Source: an uncultured Ruminococcus sp. | GTDB lineage: Bacteria; Bacillota; Clostridia; Oscillospirales; CAG-272 | Direction of reading: 5' to 3' | Assembly (NCBI GenBank): GCA_902783705.1 | Contig: CACZSA010000153.1 | Coordinates: forward strand, 1-7,875 | DNA length: 7,875 nt | Shown: positions 1 through 5,386 of the stretch, in pieces | Position numbering within the stretch: position 1 is the stretch's first letter | Layout of the letters: each line of letters opens with the position of its first letter | Translations under genes and position numbers: made by a program | Notes under the pieces: model-generated | Database searches by the model: none | Told to the model about the DNA's origin: nothing | Seen by the model: the letters and a program-made list of their open reading frames with translations, nothing else

Positions 1-19
1 ACAAAACGAGATTGCAACC

Positions 20-49
20 GCGAGCTTGCCGGAGGTGAGCTCGCCTTTT
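20..49 (+). terminator. Palindromic terminator-like hairpin, REP-like
   Basis: GCGAGCT (20-26) pairs perfectly with AGCTCGC (38-44) around an 11-nt loop, and the stem is followed at once by CCTTTTG. This resembles a short intrinsic terminator for a gene lying upstream of the window. A closely related palindrome occurs in inverted orientation at 7642-7675, so it also behaves as a repeat. The T run is only four bases, so termination strength is uncertain. Confidence 0.5.
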
Positions 50-53
50 GCCC

Positions 54-87
54 GCGGGGGCTCCCCGCCCGCAAGCGCCAGCGCGCA
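54..87 (-). repeat. Partial inverted copy of the modular intergenic repeat
   Basis: Positions 69-87 (CCGCAAGCGCCAGCGCGCA) are the exact reverse complement of 7693-7711, a 19-nt perfect match. Beside it, GCGGGG (54-59) and CCCCGC (63-68) form a 6-bp hairpin with a 3-nt loop. Read on the minus strand, the order is the 19-mer and then a short hairpin, the same order seen in the two larger copies at 3118-3296 and 7680-7836. The later palindrome module of those copies is absent here. Confidence 0.55.
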
Positions 88-105
88 AATAAAGGAAGGG
101 AGACG

Positions 106-140
106 AATTCATAATTCGCAATTCGTAATTCATAATTCTC
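106..140. repeat. AATTCNN heptamer array, five units
   Basis: Five AATTC cores follow one another with an exact 7-nt period, beginning at 106, 113, 120, 127 and 134, with linkers AT, GC, GT, AT and TC. The same five-unit structure recurs at 4372-4406 with different linkers. It is AT-rich inside a GC-rich region and lies just upstream of the lepB promoter -35. Its function is unknown. It could be a protein-binding array, a slippage-generated repeat or the end of a small mobile repeat. Confidence 0.75.
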
Positions 141-152
141 CTCTCCCTCCTC

Positions 153-181
153 TTGCAAACCCACCCGCGGTGTGGTATAAT
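153..181 (+). promoter_or_regulatory. Predicted lepB promoter, extended -10
   Basis: A perfect TATAAT lies at 176-181 and is preceded by TGG (173-175), giving an extended -10 (TGnTATAAT). TTGCAA at 153-158 matches four of six bases of the -35 consensus with a 17-nt spacer. Transcription would start near 188 and give a leader of about 27 nt before the lepB ATG. A housekeeping sigma-A type promoter is inferred. Confidence 0.75.
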
Positions 182-214
182 ATTGTAATAAACTTTGATT
201 CCGAGGCATGCTGT

Positions 215-886
215 ATGAACGAAAACAATCTTCCAAAGGAGCCAAAGGAGCCGAAGGAGCCGAAGGAGCCGGAGACGCCGGATACGCCGGACACGGCGCA
301 GGAGGAGGAAAAGAAGCCTCCCATGCGGGAGCGGGCGCTGCGGACCTTTTACGATCTCTTCGAGGTCCTCGCGACCGTGACCGTGACCGTCATGCTCGTC
401 TACGCCTTCGTGTGCCGTCTGCAGATCGTGGATGGCTCCTCGATGCTCCAGACCCTGCACGACGGCGAGCGGCTGATCGTCTCCGACCTCGCCTACGAGC
501 CCGAACGGGGCGACATCGTCATCATCCACCGCATCGACGCCGCGCCGTACTCCCAGCCGATCGTCAAGCGCGTCATCGCGACGCCCGGACAGACGGTCGA
601 CATCGATTTCGACACGTGGACGCTCACGGTGGACGGCACGATCGTCGAGGAGCCCTACCGCTGGCTCGATCCGGAGCGCGTGACCCTCGGCTGCGAATAC
701 GAGCTGCCGATCACGCTGGGCGAGCACGAGATCTTCGTCATGGGCGACAACCGCAACGGCTCCGCCGACAGCCGTCAGGAGGAGCTCGGCCCGATCGACG
801 TACGCACGGTCGTCGGTCACGCCCTCGTGCGCGTCTGGCCGAGAAACGCATTCACGGTATTCGAGAATCCCTTCAAAGAAAACTGA
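215..886 (+). CDS. lepB: Signal peptidase I (type I leader peptidase)
   Basis: Membrane serine protease (family S26) that removes signal peptides from exported proteins on the outer face of the cytoplasmic membrane. The protein is 223 aa. Residues 1-46 are a charged, proline-rich cytoplasmic tail with four KEP-type repeats, about 47-68 form a single membrane segment, and the rest is the external catalytic domain. The catalytic Ser is S76 (GSSM) and the general-base Lys is K118 (VKRVIATPGQTVDI); the spacing of 42 is near that of Bacillus SipS. The C-terminal box GDNRNGSADSR (177-187) is intact. The usual Pro two residues after the Ser-Met pair is Gln here (SMLQTL). The ATG at 215 has GAGG (203-206) 8 nt upstream and a promoter just before it. 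An in-frame TTG at 26 would place the start upstream of that promoter. The tail gives little homology support but has normal topology for Gram-positive enzymes. Confidence 0.93.
   Translation: MNENNLPKEPKEPKEPKEPETPDTPDTAQEEEKKPPMRERALRTFYDLFEVLATVTVTVMLVYAFVCRLQIVDGSSMLQTLHDGERLIVSDLAYEPERGDIVIIHRIDAAPYSQPIVKRVIATPGQTVDIDFDTWTLTVDGTIVEEPYRWLDPERVTLGCEYELPITLGEHEIFVMGDNRNGSADSRQEELGPIDVRTVVGHALVRVWPRNAFTVFENPFKEN
233..292 (+). repeat. 9-bp tandem repeats inside the lepB 5' end
   Basis: Four consecutive 9-bp units of the form CCRAAGGAG (233-268) encode Pro-Lys-Glu repeats, and two 9-bp units ACGCCGGAY (275-292) encode Thr-Pro-Asp. The units keep the reading frame, so copy-number change would only lengthen or shorten the cytoplasmic tail of signal peptidase. 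Confidence 0.7.
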
Positions 887-948
887 CCGTCACACCGGCG
901 GTCTTTCCCGCGGGAGAGCAGCCGGACCATTCACAGGAGACAGAAACC

Positions 949-1830
949 TTGCCGTCACAGAACATACAATGGTTTCCGGGGCACATGGCGAAGACGCGGC
1001 GGCTCATCACGGAGAACCTCTCGCAGGTGGACGCGGTGATCGAGCTGCTGGACGCGCGTATCCCGCGCTCGTCGAAAAACCCGGAGATCGACAAACTCAT
1101 CGGAACGAAGCCGCGGCTGACGCTGCTGACGAAGAGCTCGCTGGCGGATCCCGCTTCGACCGCGAAATGGATCGACGCGCTGCACGGTTCCGCCCTCGCC
1201 GTGGACACGGTGACGGGCGACGGGATCAAATCGATCGCGCCGACCTTGAAGAAGATCCTCGCCGACAAGGTGCGTCGCTACGCGGAGAAGGGCATGGAAG
1301 GCCGTGCCCTGCGCGCGATGATCGTCGGGATCCCGAACGTGGGGAAATCCTCGCTCGTGAACAGGCTCGGCGGCGGGAAAAAGGCGCGCGTGGAGGACCG
1401 TCCGGGCGTCACGCTCACGAAGCAGTGGGTCACGACGTCCGTGGGCATCGAGCTGCTCGACATGCCCGGCGTCCTCTGGCCCAAATTCGACGACCGCGAG
1501 ACGGGCGAACGCCTCGCCTACACGGGCGCGATCCGGGACGCGATCCTCGACACGGAGGAGCTGGCCTCGGCTCTCTGCCGCGATCTCTACCGCGAGCACC
1601 GGGACCTCTTCTGCACCCGCTACAAGCTCGACGCGGATGCCCTCGCGGACGCCTCCCCCTATGACCTCCTCTGCGCCGTCGCGCGCAAGCGGGGCTTCCT
1701 CATCTCCGGCGGTGAGCTGGACACCTCCCGCGCCGCCGATATCCTCCTCGACGAGTTCCGCGAAGCCAAGATCGGCCGGATCACGCTGGAGCTGCCGCAG
1801 GAGACGGGGGGAGGACGGTCGCTTTCCTGA
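949..1830 (+). CDS. ylqF: Ribosome biogenesis GTPase YlqF/RbgA
   Basis: Circularly permuted GTPase that acts in late assembly of the 50S ribosomal subunit in the cytoplasm. The protein is 293 aa, near the roughly 280 aa of Bacillus RbgA. The N-terminal signature IQWFPGHMAKTRR (6-18) is typical. Permuted motif order is visible: G5-like DARIPRSSKNP (35-45), G4 position TKSS (61-64), G1 GIPNVGKS (127-134), G2 Thr in PGVT (152-155), G3 DMPG (171-174), then the C-terminal RNA-binding helical domain (about 195-285). The G4 motif is unusual, because the expected form is NKxD. Start chosen: TTG at 949, with AGGAG (935-939) 9 nt upstream; no ATG lies before the conserved N-terminus in a sensible place. 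The frame stays open upstream through lepB, but that is a GC-driven overlap. It sits 62 bp after lepB and is probably cotranscribed with it. Confidence 0.93.
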   Translation: MPSQNIQWFPGHMAKTRRLITENLSQVDAVIELLDARIPRSSKNPEIDKLIGTKPRLTLLTKSSLADPASTAKWIDALHGSALAVDTVTGDGIKSIAPTLKKILADKVRRYAEKGMEGRALRAMIVGIPNVGKSSLVNRLGGGKKARVEDRPGVTLTKQWVTTSVGIELLDMPGVLWPKFDDRETGERLAYTGAIRDAILDTEELASALCRDLYREHRDLFCTRYKLDADALADASPYDLLCAVARKRGFLISGGELDTSRAADILLDEFREAKIGRITLELPQETGGGRSLS

Positions 1831-1937
1831 AAGAAATCCTGTTTTGCAGGCAAAACCGCAAAGAACTTTACAAATAAGAGGGGGCCGGCTTCAGCAATTT
1901 CGGGCTGCGGCCTGACAGGGTACGGCTGCACTTCCCT
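1831..1937. other. Gene-free spacer with small hairpins
   Basis: No coding signal is seen. GTTTTG (1841-1846) pairs with CAAAAC (1851-1856). GGCCG (1883-1887) pairs with CGGCC (1908-1912), enclosing CAGC (1892-1895) and GCTG (1904-1907). Neither is followed by a T run, so a clear terminator for ylqF is not visible. Confidence 0.4.
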
Positions 1938-1968
1938 TTGTGAATCATATCATTTCGTTTTCTATAAT
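1938..1968 (+). promoter_or_regulatory. Predicted rnhB-yraN promoter
   Basis: A perfect TATAAT lies at 1963-1968. The best -35 candidate is TTGTGA (1938-1943), four of six consensus bases with a long 19-nt spacer. The likely start point falls in a run of seven T (1971-1977), giving a very short leader before the GGAG ribosome site (1979-1982). This suggests rnhB-yraN can be transcribed separately from lepB-ylqF. Confidence 0.55.
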
Positions 1969-1987
1969 TCTTTTTTTCGGAGTCTTT

Positions 1988-2647
1988 ATGCTCGACTACA
2001 CCTTTGACGCGGGATTTGCGGCGCGGTTCGGGGCGGTGTGCGGGACGGACGAGGCTGGGCGGGGTCCGCTTGCCGGTCCGGTCGTCGCCGCGGCGGTGAT
2101 CCTCCCCGAGGGGCTCGTGATCCCCGGTCTCGACGATTCGAAAAAGCTCACGGAGAAGCGGCGCGAGGCCCTGTACGACGTGATCGTCTCGCAGGCGCTG
2201 GCGTACGGGATCGCCGAATCGACGGCGCGGGAGATCGACGAGACGAACATCCTCGCGGCCTCCCTGCACGCTATGCGCCGGGCGGTGGAGACGGTGAAGC
2301 AGACGCTCGTCCCGGGCATCGTCCTCGTGGACGGAAACCGTCCGACGGACTTCGGCGTCCCGTCCGAGACGGTGGTCCACGGCGACGCGATCTCGCAGTC
2401 CATCGCCGCGGCGTCGGTGCTCGCGAAGGTCACGAGGGACCGTCAGCTCGTCGAGCTCGACCGGGAATACCCGGACTACGGCTTCGCGAAGCACAAGGGC
2501 TATCCGACGAAGGAGCACAAGCTCGCGGTGTACGAATTCGGCCCCTGTCCGGAGCACCGGGTGTCGTTCCTGTCGTTCCTCACGCGGGACCGGGACGCGC
2601 TCGAAGCCGCGCTCGAAGAAAAGCGGGCGGCGGGATCACCGTCATGA
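1988..2647 (+). CDS. rnhB: Ribonuclease HII
   Basis: Endonuclease that cuts the RNA strand of RNA-DNA hybrids and nicks at single ribonucleotides in DNA, using divalent metal in the cytoplasm. The protein is 219 aa, a normal bacterial RNase HII length. The signature GTDEAGRGPLAGP (19-31) supplies D21 and E22. VDGNRP (114-119) supplies D115, and HGDAISQSIAAASVLAKVTRD (131-151) supplies D133; the 18-residue spacing of the last two acids fits the family's DEDD site. DDSKKLT (49-55) and HKGYPTKEH (169-177) are further family blocks. The ATG at 1988 has GGAG 5 nt upstream. The in-frame GTG at 1940 has no ribosome site and would sit within the promoter. It overlaps yraN by ATGA. Confidence 0.95.
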   Translation: MLDYTFDAGFAARFGAVCGTDEAGRGPLAGPVVAAAVILPEGLVIPGLDDSKKLTEKRREALYDVIVSQALAYGIAESTAREIDETNILAASLHAMRRAVETVKQTLVPGIVLVDGNRPTDFGVPSETVVHGDAISQSIAAASVLAKVTRDRQLVELDREYPDYGFAKHKGYPTKEHKLAVYEFGPCPEHRVSFLSFLTRDRDALEAALEEKRAAGSPS

Positions 2648-3063
2648 ACGCGAAGGAGCTCGGGCGTATCGGGGAGAATTCCGCGGCGCTGTACCTCGAA
2701 TCGGAGGGCTGGGCGATCCTCGAACGCAACGCGCGCGTCGGGCGGGATGAGATCGACATCGTCGCCGGACGCGGGGAGGTGCTCTGCTTCGCCGAGGTGA
2801 AGACGCGGCGGCAGTACCCGGATCACGCGGAGGGCGGGCTCTCCCCGGCGGAGGCGATCGACGCGCGGAAGCGGGAATCGATGATCCGCGCGGCGGAGGG
2901 CTGGCTTCTGCTGCATCCGACGGAGAAGGTGCCGCAGCTCGACGTGATCGAGGTATATGTACGGCCGGACTCTGAACGCTACGAGGTTCTCGCGATCCGG
3001 CATCACGAAAACGCGGTGAGGAAGACGGGGAAGTTTTCGCCGAAACGCGGAAAGCGGTATTGA
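2644..3063 (+). CDS. yraN: UPF0102 family endonuclease-like protein YraN
   Basis: Small restriction-endonuclease-fold protein of the UPF0102/YraN family. The biological role is not settled; a nuclease or Holliday-junction-type activity is inferred from the fold. The protein is 139 aa, somewhat longer than the usual 115-130 because of a basic tail (RKTGKFSPKRGKRY). The family N-terminus LGRIGENSAALYLE (6-19) is present. The nuclease-like residues are E36 and D38 in DEIDIV (35-40) and E51 and K53 in FAEVKTR (49-55), matching the D/E-ExK pattern. Its ATG overlaps the rnhB stop (ATGA at 2644-2647), and no strong ribosome site of its own is seen, so translational coupling to rnhB is likely. The rnhB-yraN pairing is common in Clostridia and Bacilli. 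Confidence 0.92.
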   Translation: MNAKELGRIGENSAALYLESEGWAILERNARVGRDEIDIVAGRGEVLCFAEVKTRRQYPDHAEGGLSPAEAIDARKRESMIRAAEGWLLLHPTEKVPQLDVIEVYVRPDSERYEVLAIRHHENAVRKTGKFSPKRGKRY

Positions 3064-3081
3064 ATACCGGTTTTCCGGATG

Positions 3082-3108
3082 CGAAAAGGGGAAAAAGGCC
3101 CCTTTTCG
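3082..3108 (+). terminator. Strong hairpin after yraN
   Basis: CGAAAAGGGG (3082-3091) pairs perfectly with CCCCTTTTCG (3099-3108) around a 7-nt loop, 18 nt after the yraN stop. The position suits a transcript end, but no T run follows, so it may be an RNA-stability hairpin or a factor-dependent terminator. A smaller CCGG-TTTT-CCGG hairpin lies just before it at 3068-3079. Confidence 0.4.
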
Positions 3109-3117
3109 GGGAACGGG

Positions 3118-3296
3118 TTTGCGCGTTCATGCAGACTGCGTGGCTGCGCTTGCAGGTGGAAAGAAGCTGTCTCTTTCATACAAGAGAGGAAAATGTCAGA
3201 GAAAGCTCTGCGGAGCTTTCTCCCATGGATTGCTCGCCTGCGCGGCGGGCGGACAAGAGGCCTCCACGGCGCGGCCTCTTGTCAATCACTCGCCGG
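3118..3296 (+). repeat. Modular structured intergenic element, copy A
   Basis: The parts in order are as follows. A block around 3118-3163 is alignable with gaps to 7680-7718. A perfect 10-bp hairpin follows (3199-3208 with 3213-3222, loop TGCG). A conserved block at 3239-3260 matches 7780-7801 at 20 of 22 positions. An 11-bp perfect palindrome, GACAAGAGGCC (3252-3262) with GGCCTCTTGTC (3273-3283), overlaps that block. The 15-nt block CCTCTTGTCAATCAC (3275-3289) is identical in copy B. Short frames through it (for example 3193-3327) are not kept in copy B, so it looks noncoding. Whether it is an RNA or a DNA repeat is unknown. Confidence 0.6.
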
Positions 3297-3392
3297 GAAC
3301 GGACCTCGGGTTCAACCTCATGTATGAATCGGAAGCTCCGTTCAATGAGGGCTAAGCGTGCGGCATTGCTGGATTACAGGGGCCGTTCCCGG
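3293..3392. other. Long-range stem enclosing a nested hairpin
   Basis: CCGGGAACGG (3293-3302) is the exact reverse complement of CCGTTCCCGG (3383-3392), so 80 nt can be enclosed by a 10-bp stem. Inside, CCTCAT (3316-3321) pairs with ATGAGG (3345-3350), GAA (3326-3328) with TTC (3341-3343), and CGGA (3330-3333) with TCCG (3337-3340). The region directly continues copy A of the repeat and carries no credible gene. The architecture would suit a folded RNA. Confidence 0.5.
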
Positions 3393-3414
3393 TTAGGCAA
3401 GAGGATTGTTTTGA

Positions 3415-3471
3415 GATACGCTCAACGCCGAAAATGCGGCGGAGCGTGTCAGACCTTCACTCAATGAAGGT
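3415..3471. other. Two consecutive hairpins in the structured spacer
   Basis: GATACGCTC (3415-3423) pairs with GAGCGTGTC (3442-3450) with one G-T pair. It continues after an AA bulge as CGCCG (3426-3430) with CGGCG (3437-3441), giving 14 pairs. A second hairpin follows directly: ACCTTCA (3453-3459) with TGAAGGT (3465-3471), loop CTCAA. No gene overlaps them. Confidence 0.5.
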
Positions 3472-3509
3472 GCTGTGCGCTTGTGTTTGGACCTCACCGG
3501 TTCTACGGG

Positions 3510-3560
3510 CGATCTTCAATATCAGCACATTTGTAATTCAGCATTTGTATCAAAAGATCG
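3510..3560. other. AT-rich spacer bounded by an inverted repeat
   Basis: CGATCTT (3510-3516) and AAGATCG (3554-3560) are exact inverted repeats 37 nt apart, upstream of the gene at 3600. A run of six T follows at 3574-3579. It may mark the end of the structured unit or regulate the downstream gene. I see no convincing promoter hexamers between here and 3600. Confidence 0.3.
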
Positions 3561-3599
3561 GCCTGCCCTTTCATTTTTTCCTCTCTCAAGGAGGCGTTT

Positions 3600-4331
3600 A
3601 TGCAAAATCGTTATGCGGGGGACATCGGCGATTTCGGGAAGTTTGGTCTTCTTCGGTATCTTTCCCGGACGGGGCTTCGGATCGGGGTTAACTGGTATCT
3701 GACGCCGGATGAGACCCACAACGGCGACGGCTCTCACACGGCTTACCTCCGGAAAGAACCCTACCGTGCCTGCGACGGGGAATTGTTCGAGGCGCTCGGC
3801 AAAATCGTGAATCCTCCGGGCCGCCGCACGGTTGCCTCGCTTAAAGAGGCGGGCATACTGAACGCGGTCTATTACGACAAGGTCCTCGATTTCCGGTGTG
3901 CTCCCGACCGCGCGGAGAAGCGGAGAAAATGGCACGCCGACGCCCTTGACTGCCTCGCCGACGCGGAAATCGTCTTTCTTGACCCCGACAACGGTCTGAT
4001 GGTTCCGTCCGCCGCCAAAACCGCCCGCGCGAACAAATACGCAGAGCTTTCGGAGATCGCCGACTACTGCCGCCGTCCGCGCAAAACAAGCGTGATCTGG
4101 TATCAGCACAAGGCTCGCCGCGGGGATGAGTTCTACCGCGATCAGTTCCGGGACATACTCAAAATGGAGGAATTCCGGGGCATGCGCGGTATGGGGCTGA
4201 AATTCTCGCCCGTCTCGCAGCGATATTATTTCCTGCTGATCCAGCCCGAACACCGGGAAATCCTCTCGCTGGTCGATAATTTCCTCGATACGCCGTGGAA
4301 AACCTGCTTCTCCCCCTTTCCTGCCGGATGA
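3600..4331 (+). CDS. Conserved-looking protein of unknown function, 243 aa
   Basis: I do not assign a function. The 243-aa protein is soluble-looking, with no signal peptide or membrane segment. Distinctive blocks are NRYAGDIGDFGKFGLLRYL (3-21), NWYLTPDETHNGDG (31-44), VFLDPDNGL (125-133) and VIWYQH (165-170). I recall this motif set from uncharacterised bacterial proteins. FLDPDNGL loosely resembles the DPPY or DPFG motif of some class I methyltransferase-like folds, which is a weak inference. The ATG at 3600 has a strong AAGGAGG (3588-3594) 5 nt upstream. Codons such as CTT, TAT and GGT are used more than in lepB or the dipeptidase gene, and repeat-rich DNA flanks both sides, so acquisition by transfer is possible. 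It stands alone, 90 bp before the dipeptidase gene. Confidence 0.85.
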   Translation: MQNRYAGDIGDFGKFGLLRYLSRTGLRIGVNWYLTPDETHNGDGSHTAYLRKEPYRACDGELFEALGKIVNPPGRRTVASLKEAGILNAVYYDKVLDFRCAPDRAEKRRKWHADALDCLADAEIVFLDPDNGLMVPSAAKTARANKYAELSEIADYCRRPRKTSVIWYQHKARRGDEFYRDQFRDILKMEEFRGMRGMGLKFSPVSQRYYFLLIQPEHREILSLVDNFLDTPWKTCFSPFPAG

Positions 4332-4343
4332 AGGTTCAAATTT

Positions 4344-4365
4344 GAAATCTGTGTCAGCAGATTTC
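4344..4365. terminator. Hairpin after the unknown gene
   Basis: GAAATCTG (4344-4351) pairs perfectly with CAGATTTC (4358-4365) around the 6-nt loop TGTCAG, 13 nt after the stop codon. The stem is AT-rich and no proper T run follows, so it is at best a weak terminator. It lies directly before the AATTCNN array. Confidence 0.35.
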
Positions 4366-4371
4366 TGCAAC

Positions 4372-4406
4372 AATTCTTAATTCTTAATTCGCAATTCATA
4401 ATTCCC
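4372..4406. repeat. AATTCNN heptamer array, second copy
   Basis: Five AATTC cores at 4372, 4379, 4386, 4393 and 4400 keep an exact 7-nt period with linkers TT, TT, GC, AT and CC. It ends two bases before the ribosome site of the dipeptidase gene. The CATAAT at 4397-4402 is one base from a -10 box, but no good -35 is present. It parallels the array at 106-140 upstream of lepB. Confidence 0.75.
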
Positions 4407-4420
4407 GAAAGGAGTTCCCC

Positions 4421-5362
4421 ATGCGCTCTCCGCTTCGTCTCTGCGACATGCACTGCGACACAGCGATGGCCCTTTATCACGGTCATCTGCCGCTCAAGAA
4501 AAACGATCTGCACATCGACCTCGAAAAGGCGTCCGTCTTCTCGAAATATCTCCAGCTCGCGGCGTTCTTCACTTCCCCGAAATACGGCGACGAGGAGGGC
4601 TGGGACGTCTTCCTCGCCTCGCGCGAAAACTTCCTCGAGGAGTGCGCGAAAAACGGCGTGCCCGTCCTCACCTCCGGCGGGGAGATCCGGGCATGGGCCG
4701 CCTCCGACGCGCAGTTCGGGTTCATCCTCACGGTGGAGGACGCGCGCATCCTCGCCGGGCACCTCGACCGCGTGGAGAAGCTCCACGAGCTCGGCATCCG
4801 CGTCGTCACGCCGCTCTGGGGCGGGGACACCTGCATCGGCGGCTCGCACAATACGGACAACGGCCTCACCGATTTCGGGCGCGAGGCGGTCCGCGAAATG
4901 CTCCGCGTCGGCATCGTGCCGGACATTTCCCACGCCTCCTTCCGTTCGACCGACGAGATCCTCGATCTCTGCGAGGAAGCGGGCAAGCCCGCCGTCGCGA
5001 CGCACATGAACGCCTACGCCCTGCACGCGCACTCCCGCAACCTCACGGACGACCGCTTCCTGCGGCTCGTGAAGACGGGCGGTGTCGCCGGGATCTCCCT
5101 CTACATCCGCCACCTCGCGGAAAACGATCCCGTCACCGCATCGGACGTCGCGCGGCATCTTCTCCACTATCACGCGCTCGCGCCGGGTCACGTCGGCTTC
5201 GGCTGCGACTACGACGGCTCCGACGTGCCTCACGATCTCTCCGATCTCTCGCGCCTCCCCGCCGCCGCGGACCGTCTGCGCGAACTCGGGCTCAGCGACA
5301 GCACCATTGACGACATCTTCTTCGGCAACGTCCTCCGCTTCCTCACGAACGCCATCCACTGA
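4421..5362 (+). CDS. Membrane dipeptidase-like metallopeptidase, family M19
   Basis: Zinc dipeptidase of the renal (membrane) dipeptidase family, which hydrolyses dipeptides, sometimes with D-residues. The protein is 313 aa, the usual bacterial length. Metal and active-site positions visible: H11 and D13 in DMHCDT, E106 in LTVEDAR, H171 in VPDISH, H195 in VATHMNAYALHAHSRNLTD, and D263 in GFGCDYDG. GLTDFGREAVREM (148-160) is a strong family block. The normal serine of the ASHSN motif is Thr (ATHMN) and SDFDG reads CDYDG, so substrate preference may differ. There is no signal peptide, so it is probably cytoplasmic despite the family name. The ATG at 4421 has AAAGGAG (4408-4414) 6 nt upstream. 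It lies 24 bp before thrC and likely shares its transcript, hinting at amino-acid recovery from peptides. Confidence 0.92.
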   Translation: MRSPLRLCDMHCDTAMALYHGHLPLKKNDLHIDLEKASVFSKYLQLAAFFTSPKYGDEEGWDVFLASRENFLEECAKNGVPVLTSGGEIRAWAASDAQFGFILTVEDARILAGHLDRVEKLHELGIRVVTPLWGGDTCIGGSHNTDNGLTDFGREAVREMLRVGIVPDISHASFRSTDEILDLCEEAGKPAVATHMNAYALHAHSRNLTDDRFLRLVKTGGVAGISLYIRHLAENDPVTASDVARHLLHYHALAPGHVGFGCDYDGSDVPHDLSDLSRLPAAADRLRELGLSDSTIDDIFFGNVLRFLTNAIH

Positions 5363-5386
5363 AATTCGAAACAGAAAAGGATTGCC

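Noticed and set aside
106..140. CRISPR-like array
   Set aside because: The period is 7 nt with 2-nt linkers, far too short for repeats and spacers.
26..214. N-terminal extension of lepB from TTG at 26
   Set aside because: It would cross the palindrome, the heptamer array and the promoter, and has no family similarity; the ATG at 215 has a ribosome site.
208..948. Open frame running through lepB in another frame and joining ylqF, which would make a 540-aa fusion
   Set aside because: The upstream part is Arg/Asp/Gly-rich low-complexity shadow translation. The signal peptidase frame is clearly real, and ylqF has its own ribosome site and TTG start at 949.
3193..3327. Small ORF of 44 codons starting with ATG after GAGAGGAAA
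   Set aside because: The ribosome-site spacing is too short, the frame crosses two perfect palindromes, and copy B of the repeat has no matching ATG.
3118..3480. Known structural RNAs (RNase P, tmRNA, SRP RNA, 6S RNA) or a TnpB-associated guide RNA
   Set aside because: None of their diagnostic sequence blocks are visible, and no transposase gene lies beside it. A remnant cannot be excluded without a search.
3522..4373. Minus-strand frame of 283 codons opposite the unknown gene
   Set aside because: The plus-strand frame has a strong ribosome site and conserved-looking motifs; the minus frame has neither.
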